From assembly GCA_035301265.1 (NCBI GenBank), contig DATGUP010000001.1:1-64000 (forward strand): a stretch of 64,000 bases of DNA, in the 5' to 3' direction. This document shows, piece by piece, positions 8,178 through 16,360 of this stretch. Each line of letters begins with the position of its first letter. Positions within the stretch are counted from its first letter, which is position 1. The stretch is from DATGUP01 sp035301265 (GTDB taxonomy: Bacteria > Bacillota > Bacilli > Bacillales > Amphibacillaceae). The position numbers and the translations under genes are program-made. Under the pieces are notes generated by a model that was given only the letters and a program-made list of their open reading frames with translations, was not told the origin of the DNA and made no database searches.

Positions 8178-9164
8178 ATGGATACTGGCACACATACAAC
8201 TATGGGCGTGGCACTCGGTGGACTCGCAACGCTTGATCCCATTGTAGCTAACGATCCTACCTTGTTTCATGCTGTTTTTGCAGGAACGATTATCGGTTCA
8301 AATGCACCGGACTTTGACACAATTTTAAAATTGAGAAATAACGCTACGTATATACGTCACCACCGAGGGACATCCCATTCCATTCCAGCCGTAATGATGT
8401 GGGGTGTAGCAATATCTGGAACGATCCACGCTATAGTCCCGCAAGTTGATTTTTTTCATTTATGGATATGGACATGCTTGGCTGTCGTCATTCATGTCTT
8501 GACCGATATCACGAATGCATACGGAACACAAGCTGGAAAGCCATTTACGAATAAGTGGATGGCTCTCGGGTTTATTAATACATTTGATCCTTACATCTTC
8601 TGGCTGCATCTTGCTGGAATCGTCGCGTGGATACTCGGGGCACACCCTGGCTACACATGGCTTATCATTTACACCGTCATTATCTTGTATTACTGCAAGC
8701 GAATGATAGATAAAAAAGAAATCGTCAAAAAAATAAAGGAAACCTTTCCCGATACGGAACAGATCGTCACATCGCCAACGATTAAACAAAATAAATGGCG
8801 TGTCGCGATAACGACAGCGACTCATTTTTATGTAGGCATCGTCATAGATGGACATATCGAGATTGTCGATACGTTTGTAAGGCTAACTCTACCCGATTCT
8901 CATCTTATGAATGTTGCCAAACAGGATCATAACATCGCCGCTTTTCTAGCCTTTTCGCCGATCTATCGCTGGGAAATCAGCCCATTTGACGATTTTACTG
9001 AAATCCGATTTATCGATTTGCGCTACCGTTCGAAAGGACGCTATCCGTTTGTTGCTGTTGTGCAAATTGATGACAGCGACCGTATTATCAGCTCTTACAC
9101 CGGCTGGATTTATTCCGAAGACAAATTACAGCGCAAATTAATTATCGGCGATCATCCGGTCTAA
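8178..9164 (+). CDS. yfhP: membrane-bound metal-dependent hydrolase YfhP/YdjM family
   Basis: Inner-membrane protein of the YdjM (LexA-regulated in E. coli) family, predicted metal-dependent hydrolase of unknown substrate. The 328-residue product begins MDTGTHTTMG, with conserved His and Asp residues in the first 70 residues: GSNAPDFDT and RHHRGTSHS. These are the proposed metal ligands. About four membrane helices lie between residues 70 and 175, and a soluble C-terminal domain follows. AAGGAGG precedes the ATG. It is divergent from mutY, the same arrangement as yfhP-yfhQ. Confidence 0.85.
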   Translation: MDTGTHTTMGVALGGLATLDPIVANDPTLFHAVFAGTIIGSNAPDFDTILKLRNNATYIRHHRGTSHSIPAVMMWGVAISGTIHAIVPQVDFFHLWIWTCLAVVIHVLTDITNAYGTQAGKPFTNKWMALGFINTFDPYIFWLHLAGIVAWILGAHPGYTWLIIYTVIILYYCKRMIDKKEIVKKIKETFPDTEQIVTSPTIKQNKWRVAITTATHFYVGIVIDGHIEIVDTFVRLTLPDSHLMNVAKQDHNIAAFLAFSPIYRWEISPFDDFTEIRFIDLRYRSKGRYPFVAVVQIDDSDRIISSYTGWIYSEDKLQRKLIIGDHPV

Positions 9165-9174
9165 ACCATACATT

Positions 9175-9218
9175 AAAAAAACAGACTGCAAGGACATCTT
9201 CTCTTGCAGCCTGTTTTT
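9175..9218. terminator. bidirectional terminator between yfhP and yfhH
   Basis: ACAGACTGCAAG (9181-9192) and CTTGCAGCCTGT (9203-9214) form a stem flanked by an A-run and a T-run, between two convergent genes. Confidence 0.88.
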
Positions 9219-9233
9219 ATATGAATGAAACGT

Positions 9234-9587
9234 TTATTCTGGATGTGTTCCCACTTTATCGCCCAACAGTGAGATCGGAATAGCTTCTTCTTTTTCATAC
9301 ATCTCGTTTAAAAGATTGATCCTGTGACCCCAGGCAAAAATACCATTGATATAATTAATCTTGAACCGGTGGCCAGGATCACCGTTTATTTCGTGTATAT
9401 CGGAAGCATGAAAATCTGCCGGGTTCAACATGTAAGCCATAGCGACTTGCATTTTACGCTCGTAGATCTGCGCTTCGCTAATATTTCCAAGTTGTTCGGC
9501 TTTTAAAGTTTTTTCTTTCAACTTACCGACTTCTGCACGCAACTGTTCTACTGAATAATCACTATAGCGATAGTTGTTTAATTCCAT
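9234..9587 (-). CDS. yfhH: YfhH family protein (DUF1811)
   Basis: Small soluble protein of the YfhH/DUF1811 family, function unknown; the crystal fold resembles an SH3-like barrel preceded by a helical hairpin. From the ATG at 9587 the product is 117 residues: a charged helical half (residues 1-55, YSVEQLRAEVGKLKEK) and a beta-rich half (GHRFKINYINGIFAWGHRI). The second of two close ATGs (9593 and 9587) is chosen because AAGGGG is seven bases before it. It is downstream of recX, as in B. subtilis. Confidence 0.85.
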   Translation of the reverse strand: MELNNYRYSDYSVEQLRAEVGKLKEKTLKAEQLGNISEAQIYERKMQVAMAYMLNPADFHASDIHEINGDPGHRFKINYINGIFAWGHRINLLNEMYEKEEAIPISLLGDKVGTHPE

Positions 9588-9639
9588 TTTCATTCCCCTT
9601 CCTATAGCTTTCCATATATTTATGTACGAACAACTTGTT

Positions 9640-10458
9640 TCACCCTTTGTCGTCAATGGATGTATGCAGATAACGATGGATCTGTTCAAGGGAAAACCCT
9701 TTCCGGTAGAGAGCTTCTTTCATCTTTTGCTTCAATGCTGCACCGGATAAGCGATCCTGATGTTTTTTAAGCAGTTTTTTACCATGATGCTCTAGAGCTT
9801 TCCACTCGGCATCATCATCCCGCATGTTTTGAAATTCCTGAACGACTTGTTCGATAACATCTGGGGTGAATCCTTTCCTGAGGAGACTGGATTGTAAATG
9901 AGCCAGCTGTTTTTTGAAAGCTTGTTTTGTGTTACGGCTTAGCTTTTGCGCCGCCCATTTTTTTGCTTTTTCGTATTGGATTTCAAAGGTATACGCGTCG
10001 ATTGCTGCTTCAGCGACAGATAGCGACACACCTTTTTCTTGTAATTCTTGTTTTACAAGTCTTGGGCCTTTTGTGGATGAACGCATCCGTGTATTAACAA
10101 ACGCCTCGGCAAAAGCAGCATCATCAAGCAAACCATTGACTTCTAATTTTTTCATAACTCGGGCAATATCTGCTTCATCAACTGCTTTTTTTTGTAAATA
10201 ATCATAAACCTCTTGTTTTGTACGCATCCGATAACTTAAATAATTGATGGCAAGAGCATAAGCTTTTTGCGCCGCATCATCCCGTTTAATATCAATCATT
10301 AAGGAATCGTCCAGCTGCATCCCTTTTCGCAGTCTATATTTTATCAAAACGGCTTCATTGACACTGAAGCCGTACGTTTCGCCGGCCCCATCATCTAAAA
10401 AGATATTATACCGTTCGCTGTTCTTTTTTTGTGTCGTAATGCGGGAGATTACAGCCAT
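9640..10458 (-). CDS. recX: recombination regulator RecX
   Basis: RecX binds RecA filaments and limits or modulates their activity. At 272 residues it has the long Bacillus form: an N-terminal extension (about 1-70) followed by three repeated three-helix modules, seen in ALAINYLSYRMRTKQEVYDYL, EVNGLLDDAAFAEAFVNTRMRS and the C-terminal KEALYRKGFSLEQIHRYL. Gene order recX-yfhH, with yfhF divergent, is that of B. subtilis. It would share the upstream intergenic region (10459-10560) with yfhF. Confidence 0.9.
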   Translation of the reverse strand: MAVISRITTQKKNSERYNIFLDDGAGETYGFSVNEAVLIKYRLRKGMQLDDSLMIDIKRDDAAQKAYALAINYLSYRMRTKQEVYDYLQKKAVDEADIARVMKKLEVNGLLDDAAFAEAFVNTRMRSSTKGPRLVKQELQEKGVSLSVAEAAIDAYTFEIQYEKAKKWAAQKLSRNTKQAFKKQLAHLQSSLLRKGFTPDVIEQVVQEFQNMRDDDAEWKALEHHGKKLLKKHQDRLSGAALKQKMKEALYRKGFSLEQIHRYLHTSIDDKG

Positions 10459-10560
10459 TTACGTTCACCTCTTATATCCATTATACATGACCGTCTTACT
10501 GTAACAAGCATGACTATATCGTATAATACTTATAAAAGAAAACTTAAGGAGGGTGCGAAC

Positions 10561-11445
10561 ATGAATATCCTCGTAGCTGGAGGAACGGGTTTTGTTGGTA
10601 AAGCGCTCGTCAAAACATTGAATGAACGGGGCCATTCGATCTATATTTTAACACGATCGCCCGCCAAGCATAGAAGCACACAACAAGTGAAGTTCATCGA
10701 CTACAACGATACCGATGATCTTCCCGACATGGAAGTGGTCATCAACCTGGCCGGGGAATCGCTTTTTGGCTACTGGACAGCCAAGAAAAAGCAATCTATT
10801 ATGTCAAGCCGACTGCATACTACACAATATGTGATCGATCGCATGGCAAAAATGAAGCAAAAACCGAACGTATTCATCAATGCCTCGGCCATTGGGTATT
10901 ACGGTACATCCGATAAGGTGATATTTACCGAAGAGACAACTGAAGCTGGAAGTGATTTTTTAGCACAGGTCGTTGCAGAATGGGAAAAAACAGCCCAGCA
11001 AGCAGAAGAAATGGGCATCCGAACAGTCCTGATGCGGTTTGGGATTATTCTCGGTGATGGAGGAGCTCTTTCCTTTATGCGTCTGCCCATTAAATGGTTT
11101 ATAGGTGGAAAAATAGCGAGTGGTGAACAATGGTTGTCATGGATCCATATAGATGATGTCATAAAGCTTATCGGGTTTTGCCTTCACCACGAAGATATTA
11201 AAGGGCCTATCAATGTAACGGCACCCCAGCCAATACGCAACAAAGATTTCATTCGCATATTGGCTAAGGTGATGAAACGCCCATGTTGGATTTCCGTTCC
11301 AGAACCATTAATCCGACTAGTAGCCGGTGAGATGAGCCAACTCATAACAAAAGGCCAATACGTATTACCCAAAAAAGCACAAAAGCATAACTTCCATTTC
11401 CTCTATCCGCATTTGGAAAAAGCACTAACGAATATCAGCCATTGA
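10561..11445 (+). CDS. yfhF: TIGR01777 family NAD(P)-binding epimerase (SDR39U1-like, YfhF)
   Basis: Atypical extended short-chain dehydrogenase of the TIGR01777 family, function not established. The 294-residue product opens with the nucleotide-binding motif GGTGFVG (residues 7-13), has NLAGES near 63 and the YYGTSD segment near 119-124, and ends with a DUF1731-like C-terminal domain (about 240-290). The ATG at 10561 is chosen because AAGGAGG lies directly upstream and it gives the canonical MNILVAGGTG start; the open frame begins earlier without a ribosome site. Confidence 0.87.
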   Translation: MNILVAGGTGFVGKALVKTLNERGHSIYILTRSPAKHRSTQQVKFIDYNDTDDLPDMEVVINLAGESLFGYWTAKKKQSIMSSRLHTTQYVIDRMAKMKQKPNVFINASAIGYYGTSDKVIFTEETTEAGSDFLAQVVAEWEKTAQQAEEMGIRTVLMRFGIILGDGGALSFMRLPIKWFIGGKIASGEQWLSWIHIDDVIKLIGFCLHHEDIKGPINVTAPQPIRNKDFIRILAKVMKRPCWISVPEPLIRLVAGEMSQLITKGQYVLPKKAQKHNFHFLYPHLEKALTNISH

Positions 11446-11502
11446 TAAACTGTATAAGAGTATCCGACATTGCACACCCTAAACTTAAAGCGAGGGATGG
11501 AC

Positions 11503-11727
11503 ATGAGAAAAAATTTACAGAAGCGAGAAAAGTTTTTATCAAGTACGCAAGAGGTGCTATATCAAAAAGAATTCAAACAAGCTAACAACATATACAAACA
11601 AACACAAGCCATGAATATTCATGCGTATGTTTACACAAGCTTATCCACAACCTATGAAGCGGTTGTGGATAATTCTTTTAATCCTTGCGCTGGCAAGTTC
11701 AGTTATCCTCAGATACTTTGTGGATAA
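11503..11727 (+). CDS. YfhE-like small protein with an atypical C-terminal extension
   Basis: The first 35 or so residues (KREKFLSSTQEVLYQKEFKQAN) resemble the YfhE family, tiny Bacillus proteins of about 36-40 residues and unknown function found next to yfhF. Here the frame does not stop after the family motif. It runs another 37 or so residues, through a cluster of DnaA boxes, to a stop at 11725 that is itself inside a DnaA box. The ATG at 11503 follows GCGAGGG at good spacing. The extension has no recognisable features and may be non-functional read-through after loss of the original stop codon. Family assignment is from memory of the motif. Confidence 0.55.
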   Translation: MRKNLQKREKFLSSTQEVLYQKEFKQANNIYKQTQAMNIHAYVYTSLSTTYEAVVDNSFNPCAGKFSYPQILCG

Positions 11728-11802
11728 GTTTAGTTCTGGTTGTGAATATTGTGGAAAACAAAGATGATTTCGTGACAAGCCATGCTTTTTAGTTGTGGAT
11801 AT
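11641..11802. other. cluster of DnaA boxes
   Basis: Three perfect DnaA boxes (TTATCCACA or its complement) lie at 11641-11649 (+), 11664-11672 (-) and 11719-11727 (-). Two one-mismatch copies lie at 11750-11758 (TGTGGAAAA) and 11794-11802 (TGTGGATAT), and a weaker one at 11741-11749. The first two form an inverted repeat with perfect 12-base arms (TTATCCACAACC and GGTTGTGGATAA) around an 8-base loop. No dnaA or dnaN is near, so this is not the usual oriC context; a DnaA-titration or regulatory cluster is more likely. Confidence 0.6.
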
Positions 11803-11803
11803 A

Positions 11804-12130
11804 TTAAACGACATAGTTTGAACGTGCTTCATGAATGCTATTCCAATGCGGATAATCCATCTTTTTGCGCTTAGCAAGAATAGCCGAGGCGGCAGTATAA
11901 GCGGTTTTTTTCCGCTTGCCAAATCCATAACCCGTCAAAACACCAGCTGATTCGAACAACATAGCTGCTTGCCAAATACTTGCCTTGTCTACATTCCACG
12001 CAAACAAAATGACGGTACTGCTTTCAATCACATGTATTTCAAAATCTTCTTCCATAAAAATAGCCCGTAATAAAAAGCATTTAATCCAACTCGTAATGTC
12101 GGAACGATACAAAATCAAACAGCTGACCAT
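11804..12130 (-). CDS. hypothetical protein, 108 residues
   Basis: I do not recognise this protein. It starts at an ATG preceded by GGAGGG seven bases upstream, which supports it being real. It has no clear signal peptide or membrane helix. It is moderately hydrophobic in the middle (VILFAWNV, IWQAAMLFESAGVLTGYG) and basic near the C-terminus (GKRKKTAYTAASAILAKRKK). It converges with the YfhE-like gene, and its stop codon directly abuts the DnaA-box cluster. Confidence 0.55.
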   Translation of the reverse strand: MVSCLILYRSDITSWIKCFLLRAIFMEEDFEIHVIESSTVILFAWNVDKASIWQAAMLFESAGVLTGYGFGKRKKTAYTAASAILAKRKKMDYPHWNSIHEARSNYVV

Positions 12131-12271
12131 TTATATCCCTCCGTCTCGTTCTTATTGAGAACATTTTACTATATGGGCGTAATTAGAACAACAAAAATCT
12201 TATACTTCGATCAAGTCGTGGTAGGATGAATGCGAATTCTTTATGCAATGTAAATAGTTTTCCGATAGAGT

Positions 12272-12697
12272 GTGATAAGCGTGGACGTGGAACGAATCGC
12301 CTATAACATAAAGTATTTGCGCGAACAACACAACTTAACTCAAAGCGAGCTATCCGAACGCTTAATGACATCCCGTTCGGTTATTGCCAAATGGGAAAAC
12401 AATGTCGCTGTTCCAGACATCGTCTCGCTAGCTAAACTCAGTCACCTATTCGGTGTATCGATCGACTATATTGTTGGTAATTATACGCTTCGCGATGATT
12501 TAGTGAAAGACTTCAAGCGAATATACGCTTCGGATACAACATCATTTGATGATGAAGTTGCGGATCTCGTGGCATATTTTATGAGTCACCCGTCATTTAA
12601 AAACCAACTTTATCAACTGAAAGAATTGCCGATTAAGAAACAAAAAGCTGTTTACGCTGTTATCGAAAGCCTCATCAAAGAATTAAAACACCTCTAA
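12272..12697 (+). CDS. XRE-family HTH transcriptional regulator
   Basis: Cytoplasmic DNA-binding regulator with an N-terminal Cro/C1 helix-turn-helix (about residues 9-63: LREQHNLTQSELSERL, then SRSVIAKWENNVAVPDI and LSHLFGVSIDYIVG). A C-terminal helical region of about 75 residues probably dimerises or senses a signal. The frame opens with GTG at 12272, and further GTG codons follow at 12281 and 12287. No strong ribosome site distinguishes them, so the start is uncertain by a few residues. The targets are unknown. Confidence 0.8.
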   Translation: MISVDVERIAYNIKYLREQHNLTQSELSERLMTSRSVIAKWENNVAVPDIVSLAKLSHLFGVSIDYIVGNYTLRDDLVKDFKRIYASDTTSFDDEVADLVAYFMSHPSFKNQLYQLKELPIKKQKAVYAVIESLIKELKHL

Positions 12698-12730
12698 GGA
12701 TCAGCCTTGTCTTATGCTGATCCTGTTTTA
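12697..12730 (+). terminator. terminator of the XRE regulator gene
   Basis: AGGATCAGC (12697-12705) and GCTGATCCT (12716-12724) pair perfectly and are followed by GTTTTA, directly at the stop codon. Confidence 0.8.
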
Positions 12731-12797
12731 CTAGCTGCCGCACCGGAAGACGACCGCTTATGCGTTTTTCCATAACTAGTAGAATAAGAAATGCGCT

Positions 12798-13667
12798 TCA
12801 ATCGTTCAGCATATTCATCAGCGGATCTTTTTCCGTGTCAATGATGTAGCTTTTCCCATCTGTTGAAATCACGATATCCCCGTACGCCGCTGTGGAATAA
12901 ATGGCGGCCCCCGACATGTCTAATGTGTTTATGACGCGGTCCACAGGGTGGCCGAATTTGTTGTTATCCCCATATGTCAGAACCGCTACTTTCGGTTTGA
13001 CATTCCGCAAAAAATCATGCGATGTACTCGTGTTTGAGCCGTGGTGAGCCACTTTTAAAAAATCTGTCTGCAGTTTTTTTGCCGGGAGTTTTTTTTCTTG
13101 TTCGATGCCAACATCACCCATTAGTAAAAAGTCGATATCTTTATAGCGAATTTTTAAAACAATAGACGACTGATTATTATTCTTTTTACCTTCATCGGCG
13201 TTTAACACGTCAATGTTCATTTGTTCATCCAGATCGATGGTTTGATTCACCCTAGCTACGGTCACAGGAATCATATGCTTTTTGACGTGGTAGATATAAC
13301 GCAAATACGTTCGTGTCGTATGAAATTTTCCGGTTTCCATGATCTTAGAGATGCCAATGGTAGAATTCATAATCTTAGGAAGTCCACCGATATGATCGAT
13401 ATCAGGATGAGTCGCAATAACGAGATCGATATTTTTTATTTGTTCATTTTTAAGGTAATCAATGACCTTTTTGCCAGATTTAGGCGGACCACCATCAACA
13501 AGAATGACTTTGTCTTCAGGTGTTTGAATCAGAATGCTATCCCCTTGCCCGACATCGATAAAATGTACTTGTAATATCCCGCCCTGCGCACTATGAACGA
13601 TAGGCGGCAGTAAAAAAAATAAAAAAAGTAGCAATGGCAAGATGATGAAAAATCGTTTATGGGTCAT
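12798..13667 (-). CDS. secreted ComEC/Rec2-like metallo-beta-lactamase-fold hydrolase
   Basis: Stand-alone homologue of the metallo-beta-lactamase domain of ComEC, exported by a signal peptide (residues 1-27, ending VHSAQG). The fold motifs are visible: FIDVGQGDSILI, the metal-binding THPDIDHIGG, LLMGDVG, KVAHHGS and YGDNNKFGHP. Family members have been suggested to act on nucleic acids or phosphodiesters outside the cell; the substrate here is inferred only. At 289 residues it lacks the membrane competence domain, so it is not ComEC itself. No operon partner is evident. Confidence 0.8.
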   Translation of the reverse strand: MTHKRFFIILPLLLFLFFLLPPIVHSAQGGILQVHFIDVGQGDSILIQTPEDKVILVDGGPPKSGKKVIDYLKNEQIKNIDLVIATHPDIDHIGGLPKIMNSTIGISKIMETGKFHTTRTYLRYIYHVKKHMIPVTVARVNQTIDLDEQMNIDVLNADEGKKNNNQSSIVLKIRYKDIDFLLMGDVGIEQEKKLPAKKLQTDFLKVAHHGSNTSTSHDFLRNVKPKVAVLTYGDNNKFGHPVDRVINTLDMSGAAIYSTAAYGDIVISTDGKSYIIDTEKDPLMNMLND

Positions 13668-13805
13668 AAAATCTTCCTCTACCGTTTTGAGGATGGTTCA
13701 CATTTAGTTTTGCACGGACGAATGGAAATATGAATACTATGTTTAAAAAATATTGTATTAGTCAAGATATCTTTATGCATTTTTGGCTGAACCGGTATGT
13801 AAAAT

Positions 13806-13836
13806 AAAAACCGCTGAACAAAGTCAGCGGTTTTTT
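13806..13836. terminator. terminator of clpE
   Basis: AAAAACCGCTGA and TCAGCGGTTTTT form a strong hairpin with T-runs on both strands, nine bases after the clpE stop on the minus strand. Confidence 0.88.
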
Positions 13837-13844
13837 CTTTCATA

Positions 13845-15983
13845 TTATACTTTTTTAACAACGATTTCCTCATCCACTACATCAACTTGAACCTTATCAA
13901 CTGACTCTTCTTCCAGGATCAAGTCGGTCAATTGATCCTCCACTTTTTCCTGAATGACACGACGCAATGGACGGGCACCAAAGCGACGGTCATAACCGAG
14001 GCGAGCAAGTTCGCGTTTGGCAGCATCTGTGATGGAAATGTTAATATCGTTTTCTTCAATCGTCTCTTGAAGTTCTGCAAGCATCAAGTCGACGATTTCC
14101 ACCAAGTTTTCTTTGGTGAGTTCGTTGAATTCAATGATCGAGTCGAAACGGTTAAGAAATTCCGGTTTGAAGTAGTCGCTCAATTTCTCCATAACCGAGG
14201 CCGCTTCTTGACCGACATTGTTAAAACCGACATTGACTGTTTTCACGCCGGTTCCAGCGTTACTTGTCATGATGATAACTGTATCCTTGAAGCTGACAGT
14301 GCGGCCATGCGAGTCGGTTAAATGACCATCTTCCATAATTTGCAAGAACATGTTTTGCACATCAGGATGAGCTTTTTCAATCTCATCGAGCAAAATGATG
14401 GAATATGGCTTACGGCGCACGCGTTCGGTCAATTGACCCGCTTCCTCGTGGCCGACATAGCCTGGAGGTGAACCGATGATTTTCGACACAGAATGTTTTT
14501 CCATATACTCGCTCATGTCAAGGCGAATCATCGCATCGCGGGTGCCGAATAGCTCCTCAGCCAGCGCTTTGGTCAATTCAGTTTTACCAACACCGGTCGG
14601 CCCAACAAACAAGAAGGAACCGATCGGACGATATTTAGATTTCAAGCCTGCGCGGCTACGGCGTACCGCTTTGGCTACTTTATTAACTGCTTTTTCTTGA
14701 CCAATAACTTTCTGATTGAGATTTTTGGCAAGATCGCGCATTTGTTTTTGTTCATCGTCTTGTAGTTTAGTGACTGGAATACCTGTTTTTTCTTCTATGA
14801 GCAATTGAATGTCCGATACATCGACATCTGTCACTTGTTCTTTGCCTTTAGCCTTGTCGAGTTGTTTTTGCAGCTGGATTTCCTGATAACGCAAATGGGC
14901 TGCTCGTTCATAGTCTTCTCTTTCGGCAGCTTTCTCTTTTTCTTTAACGATTTCTTGCATTTTCTGCTCGATCGTGTTCGAATCTTTAGCTGCATTTTTC
15001 AAATTCAAGCGTGAACCGACTTCATCCATTAAGTCGATTGCCTTATCTGGAAGAAAGCGATCTTGAATATAGCGTTGTGACAATGTGACAAACGCTCGAA
15101 TAGCTTCATCAGGATAGCGAACTTCATGGAACTTTTCATAGCGATCCTTAATACCGTGCAAAATTTCGATAGCTTCCTCAGTTGATGGCTCGTTGACGAT
15201 AATCGGTTGTAGACGGCGTTCTAGTGCAGCATCTTTTTCAATTTGTCGATATTCTTTAAATGTTGTTGCACCGATTAACTGCAATTCACCGCGGGCAAGC
15301 GCTGGTTTCAAAATATTGCCGGCATCCATTTGCGAGCTTTCTGCAGTTCCAGCACCAACAAGCAAATGGATTTCGTCAATAAACAGTATGACTTCTTCGC
15401 GCTCCTGCAATTCCTTGATCAATTGCTTCATTCGCTGTTCAAATTGACCACGCATTCCCGTATTGGCAACAAGAGAAGCAACATCAAGCACGTAAACCTC
15501 TTTATTCATCAATTTAGCCGGAACGCTTCCTTCAACAATTTTCAAGGCTAGCCCTTCGGCGATGACCGTCTTACCAACGCCAGGCTCACCGATTAGGACT
15601 GGGTTATTTTTATTACGACGGTTCAATGTCTCAATGACGCGCTGGATTTCATTTTTACGCCCAATAACCGGATCAATTAAACCGCCACGAGCAGCATCTG
15701 TCATGTTCTTACCGAGTTGATCCAAAAGACCGTTTCCTCGGCTTGTACGTTGTTTTGTTTTTGTTCCGGTATAGCTTCCGCCTTGACCTTGAAAAAAATT
15801 ATGAAAGGCATTTTGTGCATTGTCTGCAAAAAATGGATGTGATTCGAAATCACCTAAATTCATCATTTGTTCTTGGATTTCACGAAAGCATTCGTCACAA
15901 AGATGCATCTGCATTTTTTGGTTATTCAATTGCATCGCGATATTGATATTAGCTGGGTTGTTTCCACACCTTTGACATTTCAT
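13845..15983 (-). CDS. clpE: ATP-dependent Clp protease ATP-binding subunit ClpE
   Basis: Hsp100 unfoldase that disaggregates proteins and feeds them to ClpP under heat stress. The 712-residue product has the N-terminal zinc finger that distinguishes ClpE from ClpC (C3, C6, C29, C32), a linker, a first AAA domain with Walker A GEPGVGKT, a UVR-like coiled coil in the middle (EKEKAAEREDYERAAHLR), and a second AAA domain with GPTGVGKT. There is no Clp-N repeat domain, as expected for ClpE. The promoter carries two CtsR operators, so it is very likely repressed by CtsR and induced by heat. Confidence 0.95.
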   Translation of the reverse strand: MKCQRCGNNPANINIAMQLNNQKMQMHLCDECFREIQEQMMNLGDFESHPFFADNAQNAFHNFFQGQGGSYTGTKTKQRTSRGNGLLDQLGKNMTDAARGGLIDPVIGRKNEIQRVIETLNRRNKNNPVLIGEPGVGKTVIAEGLALKIVEGSVPAKLMNKEVYVLDVASLVANTGMRGQFEQRMKQLIKELQEREEVILFIDEIHLLVGAGTAESSQMDAGNILKPALARGELQLIGATTFKEYRQIEKDAALERRLQPIIVNEPSTEEAIEILHGIKDRYEKFHEVRYPDEAIRAFVTLSQRYIQDRFLPDKAIDLMDEVGSRLNLKNAAKDSNTIEQKMQEIVKEKEKAAEREDYERAAHLRYQEIQLQKQLDKAKGKEQVTDVDVSDIQLLIEEKTGIPVTKLQDDEQKQMRDLAKNLNQKVIGQEKAVNKVAKAVRRSRAGLKSKYRPIGSFLFVGPTGVGKTELTKALAEELFGTRDAMIRLDMSEYMEKHSVSKIIGSPPGYVGHEEAGQLTERVRRKPYSIILLDEIEKAHPDVQNMFLQIMEDGHLTDSHGRTVSFKDTVIIMTSNAGTGVKTVNVGFNNVGQEAASVMEKLSDYFKPEFLNRFDSIIEFNELTKENLVEIVDLMLAELQETIEENDINISITDAAKRELARLGYDRRFGARPLRRVIQEKVEDQLTDLILEEESVDKVQVDVVDEEIVVKKV

Positions 15984-16029
15984 TTTTCATTCCTCCTATA
16001 AAGGATTAAACATTTATTTCAGTTTTGAC

Positions 16030-16046
16030 TTTGACTATCTTTGACC
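16030..16046 (-). promoter_or_regulatory. CtsR operator 2 of clpE
   Basis: On the minus strand the tandem heptads GGTCAAA-GAT-AGTCAAA match the CtsR consensus (A/GGTCAAA-nAn-A/GGTCAAA). It lies just downstream of the -10 element, over the transcription start. A further overlapping half-site (AGTCAAA, 16024-16030) extends it. Confidence 0.8.
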
Positions 16047-16057
16047 TTTCACTTTTT

Positions 16058-16086
16058 ATTATACTCTGACCTTCTTTGACTTTCAA
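16058..16086 (-). promoter_or_regulatory. SigA promoter of clpE
   Basis: Minus-strand TTGAAA (16081-16086) and a perfect TATAAT (16058-16063) with a 17-base spacer. Confidence 0.85.
16065..16081 (-). promoter_or_regulatory. CtsR operator 1 of clpE
   Basis: Heptads AGTCAAA-GAA-GGTCAGA lie between the -35 and -10 elements of the clpE promoter, so CtsR binding would directly block RNA polymerase. Confidence 0.75.
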
Positions 16087-16360
16087 GGGGGTTGGCTTAT
16101 TTTTTTTGAAAAAATTGATCGCGGACGTTTTCTCCAAATAAAAAATAACATTGGTGGTTCTGCTGTAGCTTAGTTCTGGTCAAGGCCACGGCGGTATCAC
16201 ATGCTGAGTCGACGATGATTGTCATAAAAAATTAAAGAGTAAGGATTCTTCGATGGGAAGTTTCTTTTCCTTTCCAAGATGAGCCTAAAAACATATACGC
16301 GAATTGCCAATGTTTGTTGAAAAAAGATCAAAGCAAAACGTATCATTCGCCATAAACGGA
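16087..16360. other. intergenic stretch between clpE promoter and Tad locus
   Basis: About 270 bases without a convincing gene. A minus-strand frame beginning near 16230 (MTIIVDSACD) is open for about 40 codons but has no ribosome site and no family I can name. No terminator of the Tad operon is obvious here. Confidence 0.35.

Noticed and set aside
11641..11802. Chromosomal origin of replication (oriC)
   Set aside because: DnaA boxes are present, but there is no dnaA, dnaN, recF, gyr or long AT-rich unwinding region nearby, so I report a box cluster only.
16100..16232. Minus-strand frame starting MTIIVDSACD, possibly a DegV-like fragment
   Set aside because: Only about 40 codons, no ribosome site, and the similarity to DegV is limited to a few residues.
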